Part shown: positions 43,212-51,975 of the stretch, piece after piece
Layout of the letters: each line of letters starts with the position of its first letter
How positions within the stretch are numbered: position 1 is the first letter of the stretch
Source of the DNA: AP-15 sp963703745
Lineage (GTDB): Bacteria; Pseudomonadota; Alphaproteobacteria; ATCC43930; CGMCC-115725
Reading direction: 5' to 3'
DNA: 64,000 bases
Assembly (NCBI GenBank): GCA_963703745.1
Contig: CAVPFL010000004.1
Coordinates: 1,302,001-1,366,000, forward strand
The notes under the pieces: model-generated
Database searches by the model: none
What the model saw: only the letters and a program-made list of their open reading frames with translations
Told to the model about the DNA's origin: nothing
Position numbers and translations under genes: made by a program

Positions 43212-43520
43212 TCAGGCCCGATCCCGTTTTAGCTCGTGCCTCGTTGAAGGACATGGCGGAGTGATCAGTTCGACGCCGCGCGCCTTCCACTTCTGCACAA
43301 CCTCTTCGTGAGGAACCAATTCGACGTTCGGGTCGTCGGCCTCTTTCAGGCTCTGCTTGACCTCCGCCCGGAACCAGGCGTCGTGCTCGGCGCATTCCAC
43401 GTAATCCCGCATGAAGTCGCGCAACAGCTGTGAGCCCGGCCGGTCATTAGTGCGCGCAGCTTCCGTAAACGCCTTCTTTAATTCTTGATCGACACGGAAG
43501 GTGAAGGTCGTTTCCGGCAT
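43212..43520 (-). CDS. Ribbon-helix-helix antitoxin-like protein, apparently orphan
   Basis: A 102-residue protein opening P-E-T-T-F-T-F-R-V-D-Q-E-L-K-K-A-F-T-E-A-A, the strand-helix of RelB/DinJ-like RHH proteins, then G-S-Q-L-L-R-D-F-M-R-D-Y. AGGAG lies nine bases before the ATG. No RelE/ParE-like frame was found in the 100 bases downstream before the convergent hydrolase gene, so the toxin seems lost. The Pro/Arg-rich C-terminus may be read-through into non-original sequence. Confidence 0.72.
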   Translation of the reverse strand: MPETTFTFRVDQELKKAFTEAARTNDRPGSQLLRDFMRDYVECAEHDAWFRAEVKQSLKEADDPNVELVPHEEVVQKWKARGVELITPPCPSTRHELKRDRA

Positions 43521-43820
43521 AGCCTCAAACTCCTGCCCATGGGATGCACCTACAACGTAAGTGCGGCGCCGAAGCCAAGTCTCGTTTTCAGAGCCCGAGC
43601 GAAATTCAATTGATTTTCGATTGTTAGGCCAGCTTGAATTCGTTGATCAGCGGCAAAATTCCATTGTTCCCTAAGTAACGAATTTTCCTCGTAAGCCATT
43701 GGAATAACGTATTATTGTGACTGGCCGACGCGGCTATTCCATTGCAAAAAGGGCGATTTTCGTTGTTTTTCGGCGCCAAGCGCCCGCCGAGACGAGCGCT
43801 GAGGACAGGGTTGGACCGCG
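43521..43820. other. AT-richer intergenic segment, no gene seen
   Basis: A 300-base gap. The part from about 43600 to 43780 is clearly AT-richer than its surroundings (for example GAAATTCAATTGATTTTCG). No open frame with recognisable motifs. It may be an insertion scar. Confidence 0.4.
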
Positions 43821-44558
43821 CTATGCCCGGGACGGCGTGTGCTTTGCCAGAAACGCCGCGACGCGGGCTTTGGCCGAGGTCAGCGCCGCTCCCTCCTTCC
43901 ACTCCGGGATGAACTCGCAGTTCGGCAGGAGCTTCGAAAGCTCCTCGGAGATCGGGTAGGGGTGCGCTTCGTCGTTCCCGGCCAGGACCATGCAGGGCGT
44001 CCGCACCGTCGCGACGAAGGCGCGATCGACGCAGTAGACGAAGCCGGAAGCGTAGAGGTTCCGGCAAAACGCGTCGAGCACCGGCTCGGTAACCTCCGGA
44101 TGGTCTGTGAGCGATTCCGCCCAGGCGTTGAACCGGGCCGGGCGACCGGGCGCCATCGCGCCGACGCGCCCGATCGGCTGCGCCAGCACCGCCGACTGGA
44201 CGCGCGCGGGCTGCGCCTTGATCAGGTTAAGGATAAACGACCCGCCAATGCACTGGCCATAGAGATGGCAGCGATCGATGCGCAGGTGGTCGAGCAGCGC
44301 GATGTGGTCGGCGGTGTAGGCGTCCCAGCCGTCCTGCGCGGCGATCGGGGCGCGCGATTGGCCGCCGGCATTGCGTTGATCCATCGCGATCACGCGGTAG
44401 TTCGCCGCCCACTCGGTGGTGGGATTGATCGGTGCGGAGGACTGGCTCCAGACGGCGATCGTCGACGCTAAGCCAGCCGGCGCAAAGGTCAGGATCGGGA
44501 AGCCCTGGCCAAACTCCTCGTAATAGATGTGAGCACCGTGGTGGTCAAAGCTCGGCAT
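43821..44558 (-). CDS. Alpha/beta hydrolase with cysteine at the nucleophile position
   Basis: A 245-residue alpha/beta-fold protein. V-I-A-M-D-Q-R-N-A-G-G-Q-S near residue 56 is the usual strand-4 D-x-R-G-x-G-x-S type motif. The nucleophile elbow reads G-Q-C-I-G-G, placing Cys103 where Ser is normal. M-V-L-A-G-N-D-E-A-H-P gives the acid. No clear catalytic His sits in the last 40 residues at the usual position; H in N-D-E-A-H-P is a poor substitute. It may be a Cys hydrolase like dienelactone hydrolase, or a non-hydrolytic member. Divergent from the aminotransferase. Confidence 0.82.
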   Translation of the reverse strand: MPSFDHHGAHIYYEEFGQGFPILTFAPAGLASTIAVWSQSSAPINPTTEWAANYRVIAMDQRNAGGQSRAPIAAQDGWDAYTADHIALLDHLRIDRCHLYGQCIGGSFILNLIKAQPARVQSAVLAQPIGRVGAMAPGRPARFNAWAESLTDHPEVTEPVLDAFCRNLYASGFVYCVDRAFVATVRTPCMVLAGNDEAHPYPISEELSKLLPNCEFIPEWKEGAALTSAKARVAAFLAKHTPSRA

Positions 44559-44628
44559 GTCGGTGTCCTTTCATGATTCTTGTGGCATGCTAGACGATCC
44601 CGTTCGGCAACAACAAGGCTTGGCCGCC

Positions 44629-46017
44629 ATGAACGACGACGCGACGATGGCACGCGACTTATCGCCGATCGAACGGCAGGCGCTCGATCATGTCTGGATC
44701 CACAGCGCCCGCTGGCTCGACCTCGCCGAGCGCGACGGGCTCAAGGTCATGGTGCGCGGCGAGGGCTGCCGACTGTTCGACGCCCAGGGCCGCTCCTATC
44801 TCGACGGTCTTTCCGGGCTCTACGTCGTCAATGTCGGGCATGGTCGCGCCGAGATCGGCGAGGCCATGGCCAAGCAGGCATGCGAGCTGGCCTACGTCTC
44901 CGCTGCGAGTTACACCAATTTGGCCGCGGTGCAGCTCGGCGATGTGCTCGCCGGCCTGACGCCCGGCGATCTCGACCGGTTCTTCTTCTGCTCAGGCGGC
45001 TCGGAAGCAATCGAGAGCGCGATGAAGATCGCCAAGCAGGTGCAGGCGATGCGCGGCTTCCCCAAGCGCTACAAGATCATCGCCCGGCGCGGCGGCTACC
45101 ACGGTGCGACCTTTGGCGCGATGAGCATTACCTCCTCGCGCAGCGAGAAATTCTTCGGCCCGTTTATGTACGGGGTCAGCTTCGTGCCGTCACCAAACCG
45201 TTACCGCAACGATTTCGGGGTCGAGGGCGAGGCCGGCGATCTGCTTTGCGCCGAGGCGATCGAGCAGGAGATCCTGACACAAGGACCCGATACGGTGGCG
45301 GCGGTGATCGGCGAGCCGATCTCGGTGTCCAATTCGAACCATGTCCCGTCGCCGCGCTACTGGCAGCGCGTGCGAGAGATTTGCGATACGCATGGCGTAT
45401 TGCTGATCATGGACGAGGTGATCAACGGGTTTGGACGCACCGGAACGATGTTCGCGACCGAGCAGTTCGGCGTGGTGCCGGATCTGATGACAATGGCCAA
45501 AGGACTATCCTCGGGGTACGCGCCGATCGCCGCTGTGGCGGTCGGCAAGGCGCTGTTCGACGAGTTTAAGAAGCAGGACGTGGCACTCGCCCACCTGCTG
45601 ACCTTTGGCGGCCAGGCCGTGTCCTGCGCCGCGGCGTTGAAGAATATCGAGATCCTGCAACGCGAGGAATTGCCACAGCGCAGTGCCAGGCACGGCGAGT
45701 ACCTGCTCGGCCTGCTACAGGAGCTGCGGTCGCATCCGACGGTTGGTGACGTCCGCGGGCTCGGTCTGATGTGTGCCGTCGAGCTGGTCAAAGATAAGAT
45801 GACCAAGGAGCCGTTCGGCGTCGGCCCGGCCGCGGCAAGCCACCCCTATATCCGTCGGCTGTTGGCGTTGATGGAAGAGCGCGGTCTACTGACGCGCGTC
45901 TTCATGGCACTTCAGCTCTGCCCGCCGCTCGTCGTCAGCAAGGACGAGATCGATCAGATGGTCACGATCGTCGACGACAGCCTCTCGCTCGCCGAGCGTG
46001 AATTCGGCTTCGCTTAA
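44629..46017 (+). CDS. Class III (omega) aminotransferase
   Basis: A 462-residue PLP enzyme. G-G-S-E-A-I-E-S-A-M-K binds the cofactor phosphate; L-L-I-M-D-E-V-I-N-G-F-G-R-T-G holds the Asp pairing with the pyridine nitrogen; T-M-A-K-G-L-S-S-G-Y carries the Schiff-base Lys. Family members transaminate beta-alanine, GABA, pyruvate-linked amines or taurine. The ATG at 44629 removes a 24-codon upstream extension with no family similarity. Fifteen bases separate it from the enoyl-CoA hydratase, so the two are co-transcribed. Confidence 0.92.
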   Translation: MNDDATMARDLSPIERQALDHVWIHSARWLDLAERDGLKVMVRGEGCRLFDAQGRSYLDGLSGLYVVNVGHGRAEIGEAMAKQACELAYVSAASYTNLAAVQLGDVLAGLTPGDLDRFFFCSGGSEAIESAMKIAKQVQAMRGFPKRYKIIARRGGYHGATFGAMSITSSRSEKFFGPFMYGVSFVPSPNRYRNDFGVEGEAGDLLCAEAIEQEILTQGPDTVAAVIGEPISVSNSNHVPSPRYWQRVREICDTHGVLLIMDEVINGFGRTGTMFATEQFGVVPDLMTMAKGLSSGYAPIAAVAVGKALFDEFKKQDVALAHLLTFGGQAVSCAAALKNIEILQREELPQRSARHGEYLLGLLQELRSHPTVGDVRGLGLMCAVELVKDKMTKEPFGVGPAAASHPYIRRLLALMEERGLLTRVFMALQLCPPLVVSKDEIDQMVTIVDDSLSLAEREFGFA

Positions 46018-46031
46018 AATCGGAGGAAAGG

Positions 46032-46808
46032 ATGACCTACGAGCATATTCTGGCGGATACGGAAGACGGCGTCGGGATCCTGACCCTCAACCGCCCCGAC
46101 AGCCTCAACGCGATGAACCGGAAGCTGGCGGGCGAGTTGCACGATGCGGTCAAGCAAATGGATGCCGACGACGCTATCGGCTGCATCGTCATCACTGGTG
46201 CCGGAACCCGCGCGTTCTCGGCCGGCGGTGACATCCATGAACAGCGGGAGGACGACCGCCGCCACACTCAGCAGGAGTTGGATGCGCTCCGCCCTCCGCG
46301 CCGAGGCAGCTATGAAATCGCCGCCTCCGCGAAGCCAACGATCGGCATGATCAACGGTCTCGCTTATGGCGGTGCTGCGGTACTAGCCTCCTCGCTCGAC
46401 ATGCGCGTCGGTTGCGAGGACACTCGCTTTCGCTTTCTCGCGGCAGCCTATGGTCGGATCAACAGCACCTGGACCTTACCCAACCAGGTCGGCTGGCCGA
46501 TCGCCAAAGAGCTCCTGTTCACCGCGCGCGTCGTCGAGGCCGAGGAAGCCTATCGCATTGGTCTCTTGAACCACCTCGTGCCGCGCGACCAGTTGCGGGC
46601 GAAGACCATGGAGCTCGCCCGCATGATCGCCGGCAACAACCGTGCGGCGGTGATGGGCATCAAGACATTGCTGCTGAAGCAGATGACGCAGAGCCTCGAA
46701 GAGCAATGGACCGAGGAGCGGCACTTCACGACGCACGTCGTCAGAGGCGCGAGGGCCGAGGAAGCCTTTCCCGAATTCATCGCCCGCCACGGCCGCCCTC
46801 TCGACTGA
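46032..46808 (+). CDS. Enoyl-CoA hydratase/isomerase family protein
   Basis: A 258-residue crotonase-fold protein. G-A-G-T-R-A-F-S-A-G-G-D-I near residue 56 and N-G-L-A-Y-G-G-A-A near residue 108 supply the two oxyanion-hole amides. The residues where enoyl-CoA hydratase has its two catalytic Glu are not clearly conserved (A-A-V-L-A-S-S-L), so another crotonase activity is possible. GGAGG lies before the ATG. Confidence 0.88.
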   Translation: MTYEHILADTEDGVGILTLNRPDSLNAMNRKLAGELHDAVKQMDADDAIGCIVITGAGTRAFSAGGDIHEQREDDRRHTQQELDALRPPRRGSYEIAASAKPTIGMINGLAYGGAAVLASSLDMRVGCEDTRFRFLAAAYGRINSTWTLPNQVGWPIAKELLFTARVVEAEEAYRIGLLNHLVPRDQLRAKTMELARMIAGNNRAAVMGIKTLLLKQMTQSLEEQWTEERHFTTHVVRGARAEEAFPEFIARHGRPLD

Positions 46809-46831
46809 GGGGTCGTTCGGAAACGCCGGGC

Positions 46832-47746
46832 TCAATTCACTTCGACGAGCTCCAGTGCTTCGCGACTCGGGCCTTCGATCATCACAGCACGCGTGTCGCC
46901 GAGCGGGTAGGGCTCCTCGAGGAATCTGACACCCTCGCTCCGTAGCTTGTCGATCCAAGCATCGAGATCGGAGACACTGAGCCCGATGTGATCCTGCAGT
47001 TGCCCGCGTGAACTGGCGAGTGGCCGATCGCCTTGATTGGCGTACCACATCATCGATACGTCGCCGAACTCGACCCCGGCGCGTGGCGTTCGGAACATTC
47101 CTTCGCGATTGAGCGCCGGCCAGGTGCGATCCGGCCCGCGGGTCAGGTTGCCGTCGACTGCTGTCGGCGCGTAGCCCGGCCGTAGCGGCGCGTTCAGGTG
47201 CTTTTGATACCAATGAAGGGCGCCGAGCGGGTCCTCTTGGTAAAGATGGACATGGTTGAAGCGCTCGGTGGGGTGGTTTCCCGCATATTCGACAAGGGCG
47301 TTATCGGGACCCCTCATATACGAGAACCCGCCGCCGCCGACCGGTCCGAGGCCTTTAGCCCTGGCCTCGGCGATTTGGGCTTTGGTCAGCCCCAGCACGT
47401 TACCGACATTAGGCCAGGTGTCGCTGCTGATCAGAACCGAACCACCTTCGTCCGTCGTGTACAGCGGCAGCAGCTCAACTTCCGGGCTGTTCTTATAGGT
47501 CTCCAGGCTCCGGCGCGCGTCGGTGACATGCCAGCCGAAATGCCAGATCGCACTCTGCGGCTCGGTCGGCGGGGACGTGTCAACCTTGGTAAATAGCACG
47601 AGGACGTTGTTGGGCGATTCGAGTGCTGAAAATCCGCCCCAGCCTCCCCTCACCGTGGTCGGGAATTGCCTCGTGTAAAAGTCGATCGCACGGTCCGGAT
47701 CAACAGAGTTCAGATGCAGATGATGAAAGCCAGGCGCTGCGAGCAT
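46832..47746 (-). CDS. VOC-superfamily (glyoxalase/extradiol dioxygenase fold) protein
   Basis: A 304-residue protein with two vicinal-oxygen-chelate modules: the first from residue 6 (F-H-H-L-H-L-N-S-V-D-P-D-R-A-I-D-F-Y) to about 165, the second from about residue 166 (F-N-H-V-H-L-Y-Q-E-D-P-L-G-A-L-H-W-Y) to the end (L-E-L-V-E-V-N). The paired H in each start and late E are compatible with metal binding. GGAGG precedes the ATG. Substrate unknown; a ring-cleavage or lyase role would suit the neighbourhood. Confidence 0.82.
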   Translation of the reverse strand: MLAAPGFHHLHLNSVDPDRAIDFYTRQFPTTVRGGWGGFSALESPNNVLVLFTKVDTSPPTEPQSAIWHFGWHVTDARRSLETYKNSPEVELLPLYTTDEGGSVLISSDTWPNVGNVLGLTKAQIAEARAKGLGPVGGGGFSYMRGPDNALVEYAGNHPTERFNHVHLYQEDPLGALHWYQKHLNAPLRPGYAPTAVDGNLTRGPDRTWPALNREGMFRTPRAGVEFGDVSMMWYANQGDRPLASSRGQLQDHIGLSVSDLDAWIDKLRSEGVRFLEEPYPLGDTRAVMIEGPSREALELVEVN

Positions 47747-47825
47747 GTCGAGAATTCCTCCATCGCGAGCCGGCTTCCACTATGCGCTGATCACCCTCAA
47801 AATCAACGCCTCGACTGCACCTCGA

Positions 47826-48785
47826 TCACGCGCGGATTTCCTGACGCTGGAAGACGACATAGCCGACCGCGAAAATGAGGATCATCGCGGCGATCAGCCC
47901 GGTGAGTTGCGGCCAGACCAGGATAAAGCTCTGCGAGGCTGGCAACGGCGCGCCCAGTAGTGCGCCGCGAAGCTGGCTGATGAATACCGGACCGAGCGTT
48001 CGGGTCGCCGGTTGCAACAGGGCTAACGCGATTTCGGCGTAGAGCGTATTCGGCGAGATGCGATCGAGCACCTGCGAGGTCTGAATATAGGCAAGGTTGG
48101 GGCCGAAGATGTCCTCCGGCGGCCCAGCGATCAGGGTCGCGACGAGCGGTTTGATGACCAATGACCAAAAGAACGAGAAGACGAGCCAGAGGCCCAACGA
48201 CGCGAGGGCCGCTGTCGCCGGCGCTCGGAACAGGATAGAAAACAAGAAAGCGACCGCCAGCCACACGCCCCCATAAGCGATGGTGGCGACAAGAAAGCCC
48301 AACATGCGGACCAGCTCCTCGCCGCTCGGCGGCAGCCCGAGGCGCAGGAAGCCCACACCCAACACCAGCAACCACAGCGAGAGCAGCGCGATGGCCAGTG
48401 CGAGCAGCCGAGCGAGGAATTTTCCGAGGAGCAGGGCATCGCGATAGATCGGCTGCGCCAGGATCCGGCTCAAGGTCCGCTGATTGAACTCGGCATTGAT
48501 TGCGTCAAAGCCCAAAGCGATCGCGATGATTGGCGTGACCAGGCCAACCGTGTCGATGAACGAAAACGGAATCGGGTCCGGCGCCATCGTCAGTAAACGA
48601 AGAAATAGAAACGGGCTCTCTCCGATGGACTCGCGGATTGTCGTGGTGGAAAACCAGGCTAGAACGAGCGCTATCAGAAAAACCAAAGCCTCGATCACAA
48701 CCATACGAATTCCGCTGAGCTGGTCCGCCGCCTCCTTGGCGAGGACGATCCCCGCCCCAGTGAAGGGCGAGCCGCTACGCCGCAT
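47826..48785 (-). CDS. ABC-2 type transporter permease (NosY-like)
   Basis: A 319-residue membrane protein with about six hydrophobic segments, including V-I-E-A-L-V-F-L-I-A-L-V-L-A-W near the N-terminus and A-A-M-I-L-I-F-A-V-G-Y-V-V-F at the end. I-N-A-E-F-N-Q-R-T-L-S-R-I-L-A-Q-P-I is the cytoplasmic coupling loop typical of ABC-2/NosY permeases. The ATG at 48785 overlaps the ATPase gene by 11 bases, so they are translationally coupled. It probably moves a lipid, polysaccharide or copper-site component; substrate unknown. Confidence 0.85.
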   Translation of the reverse strand: MRRSGSPFTGAGIVLAKEAADQLSGIRMVVIEALVFLIALVLAWFSTTTIRESIGESPFLFLRLLTMAPDPIPFSFIDTVGLVTPIIAIALGFDAINAEFNQRTLSRILAQPIYRDALLLGKFLARLLALAIALLSLWLLVLGVGFLRLGLPPSGEELVRMLGFLVATIAYGGVWLAVAFLFSILFRAPATAALASLGLWLVFSFFWSLVIKPLVATLIAGPPEDIFGPNLAYIQTSQVLDRISPNTLYAEIALALLQPATRTLGPVFISQLRGALLGAPLPASQSFILVWPQLTGLIAAMILIFAVGYVVFQRQEIRA

Positions 48786-49713
48786 GGCGCGCCTCGTCGA
48801 AGTAGCGGGTATAGACCTCGTTGAGGCTCGGCTCGGCAAAGCGAATGCCGGTCAGCTCCGACGTCGGAGCCAGAAGGCGGGCGATCTCGGCCCGCAGATC
48901 ACGCTCGCAATCGACCCGATAGAGCTGCGGCCCGAGCACCTGGACCCGAACCACGCCAGGCAAGCCGGCGAGCCGCTCGCGGACACCCGCGCCGCGGACC
49001 TCGACGTCAATCACATGCCCGCCGCCGAGGACGCGCTGCGCCAACTCGGTCACGCTGCCGGACAGCGCAATCCGTCCCAAATTGAACAGCGCCACCCGGT
49101 CGCACACGCTCTGCACCTGGTCGAGATGATGAGACGACAGCAGAACGGAGGTGCCGTCATTCTTCAGCGCCCGTATTATGCCGAGAAATTCTTGCGTCGA
49201 ATGCGGATCCAAGGTCGCGGTCGGTTCGTCGAGAATGGCGATGCTCGGACGTTTCATCAGGATCTCAGCAAGACCCAGCCGCTGGCGCATACCGCGCGAA
49301 AACGTCCCGACCCGCTCCCGGCCGACATCCGGAAGCCCGACCCTCGCGAGCGCCTCGACAAACCGCGCATCGATCTCGCGCCGCGACAACCCGGCGAGCC
49401 GCCCGGTATAGGCAAGGTTGTCCCGTGCCGACAGCCCGTCATAAAAGCCGACCGTATCGGGCAGATACCCGACCCGGCGCTTGACTTCGAGCGGGTCGCG
49501 GAGTGGGTCGAAGCCGGCGACCTCGGCGCGACCTTCGGTCGGCTCGGTCAGCCCGAGCAGCATCAGAATCGTCGTCGTCTTGCCCGACCCATTCGGCCCG
49601 AGAATACCGACGATCTCGGCGGAGCGAACCTCGACGTCGATGTGGTCGACCGCGAGAATGGCACCATAACGCTTGGTCAGCCCCTCGGCTCGAATCACAA
49701 CTTCGCCGGTCAT
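48775..49713 (-). CDS. ABC transporter ATP-binding protein (NosF/CcmA-like)
   Basis: A 312-residue ATPase. Walker A G-P-N-G-S-G-K-T-T-T near residue 40; signature F-S-R-G-M-R-Q-R-L near residue 135; Walker B S-I-A-I-L-D-E-P-T-A near residue 155; and H-H-L-D as the switch His. A C-terminal regulatory domain follows. It pairs with the permease at 47826 and the NEW3 protein 10 bases upstream in one operon. Confidence 0.93.
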   Translation of the reverse strand: MTGEVVIRAEGLTKRYGAILAVDHIDVEVRSAEIVGILGPNGSGKTTTILMLLGLTEPTEGRAEVAGFDPLRDPLEVKRRVGYLPDTVGFYDGLSARDNLAYTGRLAGLSRREIDARFVEALARVGLPDVGRERVGTFSRGMRQRLGLAEILMKRPSIAILDEPTATLDPHSTQEFLGIIRALKNDGTSVLLSSHHLDQVQSVCDRVALFNLGRIALSGSVTELAQRVLGGGHVIDVEVRGAGVRERLAGLPGVVRVQVLGPQLYRVDCERDLRAEIARLLAPTSELTGIRFAEPSLNEVYTRYFDEARHAA

Positions 49714-49723
49714 CGTGCCCTCA

Positions 49724-50887
49724 CTAGCGCCGGCCGAAGCGGGCGACGGCGAAGACGACGACGAGTAGGGCAGCGGCTATCACCCCGATGCCGACGGCGC
49801 CCCACACGGTCGAGGTCAGGACGGTGATGCGAAAATTCGCTGATTCGGACTGACCGCCGGCTGAGCCGGCGCGGATCGTTGTCTGATAATCCCCGGCAAT
49901 GGCCCTAGAGGAAGGCGTTAGTGTAACCTTGATCGACTGCGATTTGCCAGGACCGAGTTCGGGCAACTCTTTGGGATCGAAGCTCGTCTTCCAGCCCTCC
50001 GGCGCCGTCGCGCTGAATTCGATATCGCGCGCCGCTTCGCTGCCGTCGTTCTTTGCAACGAGGGTCAACTGGCTGTCCTGGCCGGCATAGGCTTCACCGC
50101 TGAGACGGCCGCCTTCCCCGGCGAGCGCTAGTCGCGGCTGGCCGAGGATGGTAATGGAGAGGTCGAGATCGGCGGACGCCGCCTCGCTCTTGGCGTGCAG
50201 TACGAGCTTGTACTCGCCGGCGGATATATCGCGCGGCAAGGCCACAGCGGCTTCGATGTCCTTCGACTTGCCGGCCTCTATCGGGATGCTGGTGAGCTGC
50301 TGGGTTCCATAGGCCTCGGTAAAGGTGACTTGGAAGTTCTTCGGTGCGTCGGCGCTGAAATTAATCGTGGCGTCACGCCCGCTGTCGTTGGCGACGGTGA
50401 CCTTGAACTTGAAGGAGGTCGTAGCGGTACCGCGCAGCGCCGGGAAGTTCGTGGTAAGCTTGAGCTTGGCCGGCAGCTCTTGCCCAATCGTGACAGTTAT
50501 CGGGCGCTTCAACGTATTCCCGTCAGTGCGGCCTTCGACGACGAATCCGTAGTTACCGGGACCCGTACCAGCCGGGGGTTCGAGCCGCAGCTGCAGCTTC
50601 TCCTCACTATCCGTCGCGACGATCGCCAACTCAATCGGTTGGCCGCCGCCGAGGATTGTCGCCTTCCATCCGCTTGCCACCTGCGGAACCGATAGCCTTA
50701 TCTCTTGCGGCGGCAGGTTGAAGTTACGCAGGGACAGGTCGATCGTCGTGGTCTCGCCGGGACGTACGGTTAGGTCGGGATATCGGGTCGTCAGATAGAG
50801 TCCGGTGATGCCGGACGGTTTCTCGGCCGCATGAGCCGTGACAGTCCCTAGGGCGAGAAACAACACCGCGAGAAGCCGCAGCAGCAT
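49724..50887 (-). CDS. Exported NEW3-domain membrane protein, ABC-operon partner
   Basis: A 387-residue protein. Signal peptide L-L-R-L-L-A-V-L-F-L-A-L-G-T-V-T-A-H-A, then three Ig-like NEW3 repeats of about 110 residues, seen in G-W-K-A-T-I, F-K-F-K-V-T-V-A-N-D-S-G and G-W-K-T-S-F-D-P-K-E-L-P. A C-terminal membrane anchor, V-G-I-G-V-I-A-A-A-L-L-V-V-V-F-A-V-A, ends in a basic R-F-G-R-R. Most of it faces the periplasm. Such proteins occur with NosF/NosY-like pairs, probably as an accessory sensor or ligand binder. The ATG at 50887 is preferred to a TTG five codons upstream. Confidence 0.8.
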   Translation of the reverse strand: MLLRLLAVLFLALGTVTAHAAEKPSGITGLYLTTRYPDLTVRPGETTTIDLSLRNFNLPPQEIRLSVPQVASGWKATILGGGQPIELAIVATDSEEKLQLRLEPPAGTGPGNYGFVVEGRTDGNTLKRPITVTIGQELPAKLKLTTNFPALRGTATTSFKFKVTVANDSGRDATINFSADAPKNFQVTFTEAYGTQQLTSIPIEAGKSKDIEAAVALPRDISAGEYKLVLHAKSEAASADLDLSITILGQPRLALAGEGGRLSGEAYAGQDSQLTLVAKNDGSEAARDIEFSATAPEGWKTSFDPKELPELGPGKSQSIKVTLTPSSRAIAGDYQTTIRAGSAGGQSESANFRITVLTSTVWGAVGIGVIAAALLVVVFAVARFGRR

Positions 50888-51030
50888 CCTCAAACGCTCC
50901 AATGCTCATTGCAGATCCAAATCCCGCGCAGCAAAGAAGATAGGCGCGATGGCGCGCTGAATACGCCCGCCCGCCGTCCGCCCGAAATTAACAATTTTTC
51001 ATGTTGCGGGACGCGACTGCGTCGAGCAGA

Positions 51031-51843
51031 TCAGAAGGGACTCCCGAGGTTGCGAGCGAACCAGCCTGCTTTGGGTGAGCTTGGGTTGCTCGTCCCGGTG
51101 ACGAGGGCATAGCTGTCCTCATACCACTCGCTCCCGGGGAAATTGTAGCCGAGTACTGCTGCATTGGCCTTGGCCTCGTCAGTGAGACCGAGTGCCAAGT
51201 CGCACTCGACAAGACGCTCCAGCGCCTCCGGAACATGTGTCGTCGTCTGATAATTGTCGACAACGCGCTTGAATCGGTTCATAGCGGCCAGGTACTGACC
51301 ATGTTTAAGGTAGTAACGACCGATTTCCATTTCCTTACCCGCCAGGTGGTCGCGGGTAAAATCAAGTTTCAGCTTGGCGTCACGCGCATATTTACTGTCA
51401 GGAAATCGACGCACCACATCATCGAGAGCTTTCAAAGCCTGCTCGGTAATCTTCTGATCGCGGCCAACGTCGGTAATTTGCACATAATACGAGATCGCCT
51501 TTAAATAATACGCGTAGGCCGCATCACGGTGACCCGGATGCAGCTGGATGAAACGATCCGCGGCGATGACCGCCTCGCCATAATTTCCTGCCTCGTATTC
51601 GGCATAAGCTGCCATAATCTGGCCTTTTGTGGCCCAAACCGAGTAGGGATGCTGGCTCTCGACTTCGTCAAATGTTTTGGCTGCCGTCGCGAAGCGTTCT
51701 TCGACCATCTCGTCCATGGCCTTGTTGTAAAGATCGTCAACCGGTTTTTCGACATAAACGTCCTTCTTTGAGCCCCCGCAAGCGGCAAGAATGAACATCA
51801 AGGCGGCCACACAGAGCCACCGAAATAGGGATGATGGACGCAT
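51031..51843 (-). CDS. bamD: Outer-membrane protein assembly factor BamD
   Basis: A 270-residue lipoprotein of the Bam complex, which inserts beta-barrel proteins into the outer membrane. The signal peptide ends M-F-I-L-A-A-C with the lipidated Cys near residue 22. Five TPR-like repeats follow: L-Y-N-K-A-M-D-E-M-V, F-D-E-V-E-S-Q-H-P-Y-S, A-A-D-R-F-I-Q-L-H-P, R-R-F-P-D-S-K-Y-A-R-D-A and R-Y-Y-L-K-H-G-Q-Y-L-A-A. Length is normal. Downstream of lpxC, a common alphaproteobacterial order. Confidence 0.95.
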   Translation of the reverse strand: MRPSSLFRWLCVAALMFILAACGGSKKDVYVEKPVDDLYNKAMDEMVEERFATAAKTFDEVESQHPYSVWATKGQIMAAYAEYEAGNYGEAVIAADRFIQLHPGHRDAAYAYYLKAISYYVQITDVGRDQKITEQALKALDDVVRRFPDSKYARDAKLKLDFTRDHLAGKEMEIGRYYLKHGQYLAAMNRFKRVVDNYQTTTHVPEALERLVECDLALGLTDEAKANAAVLGYNFPGSEWYEDSYALVTGTSNPSSPKAGWFARNLGSPF

Positions 51844-51975
51844 CGGGAGACTCGGTAACGGGGTCAGGTTCCGTTTATGCCGCAGATCGGGTGCACAGAA
51901 GATAAACCAAGGCTCAAACTAGACTCCGGCGAGGCGCAATTCGTCGGGCCGATCGAGCGCACCAAAATCCGTGGC

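Noticed and set aside
48484..49827. 447-codon plus-strand open frame over the ABC genes
   Set aside because: Antisense to an ATPase and permease with all signature motifs; composition typical of a shadow frame.
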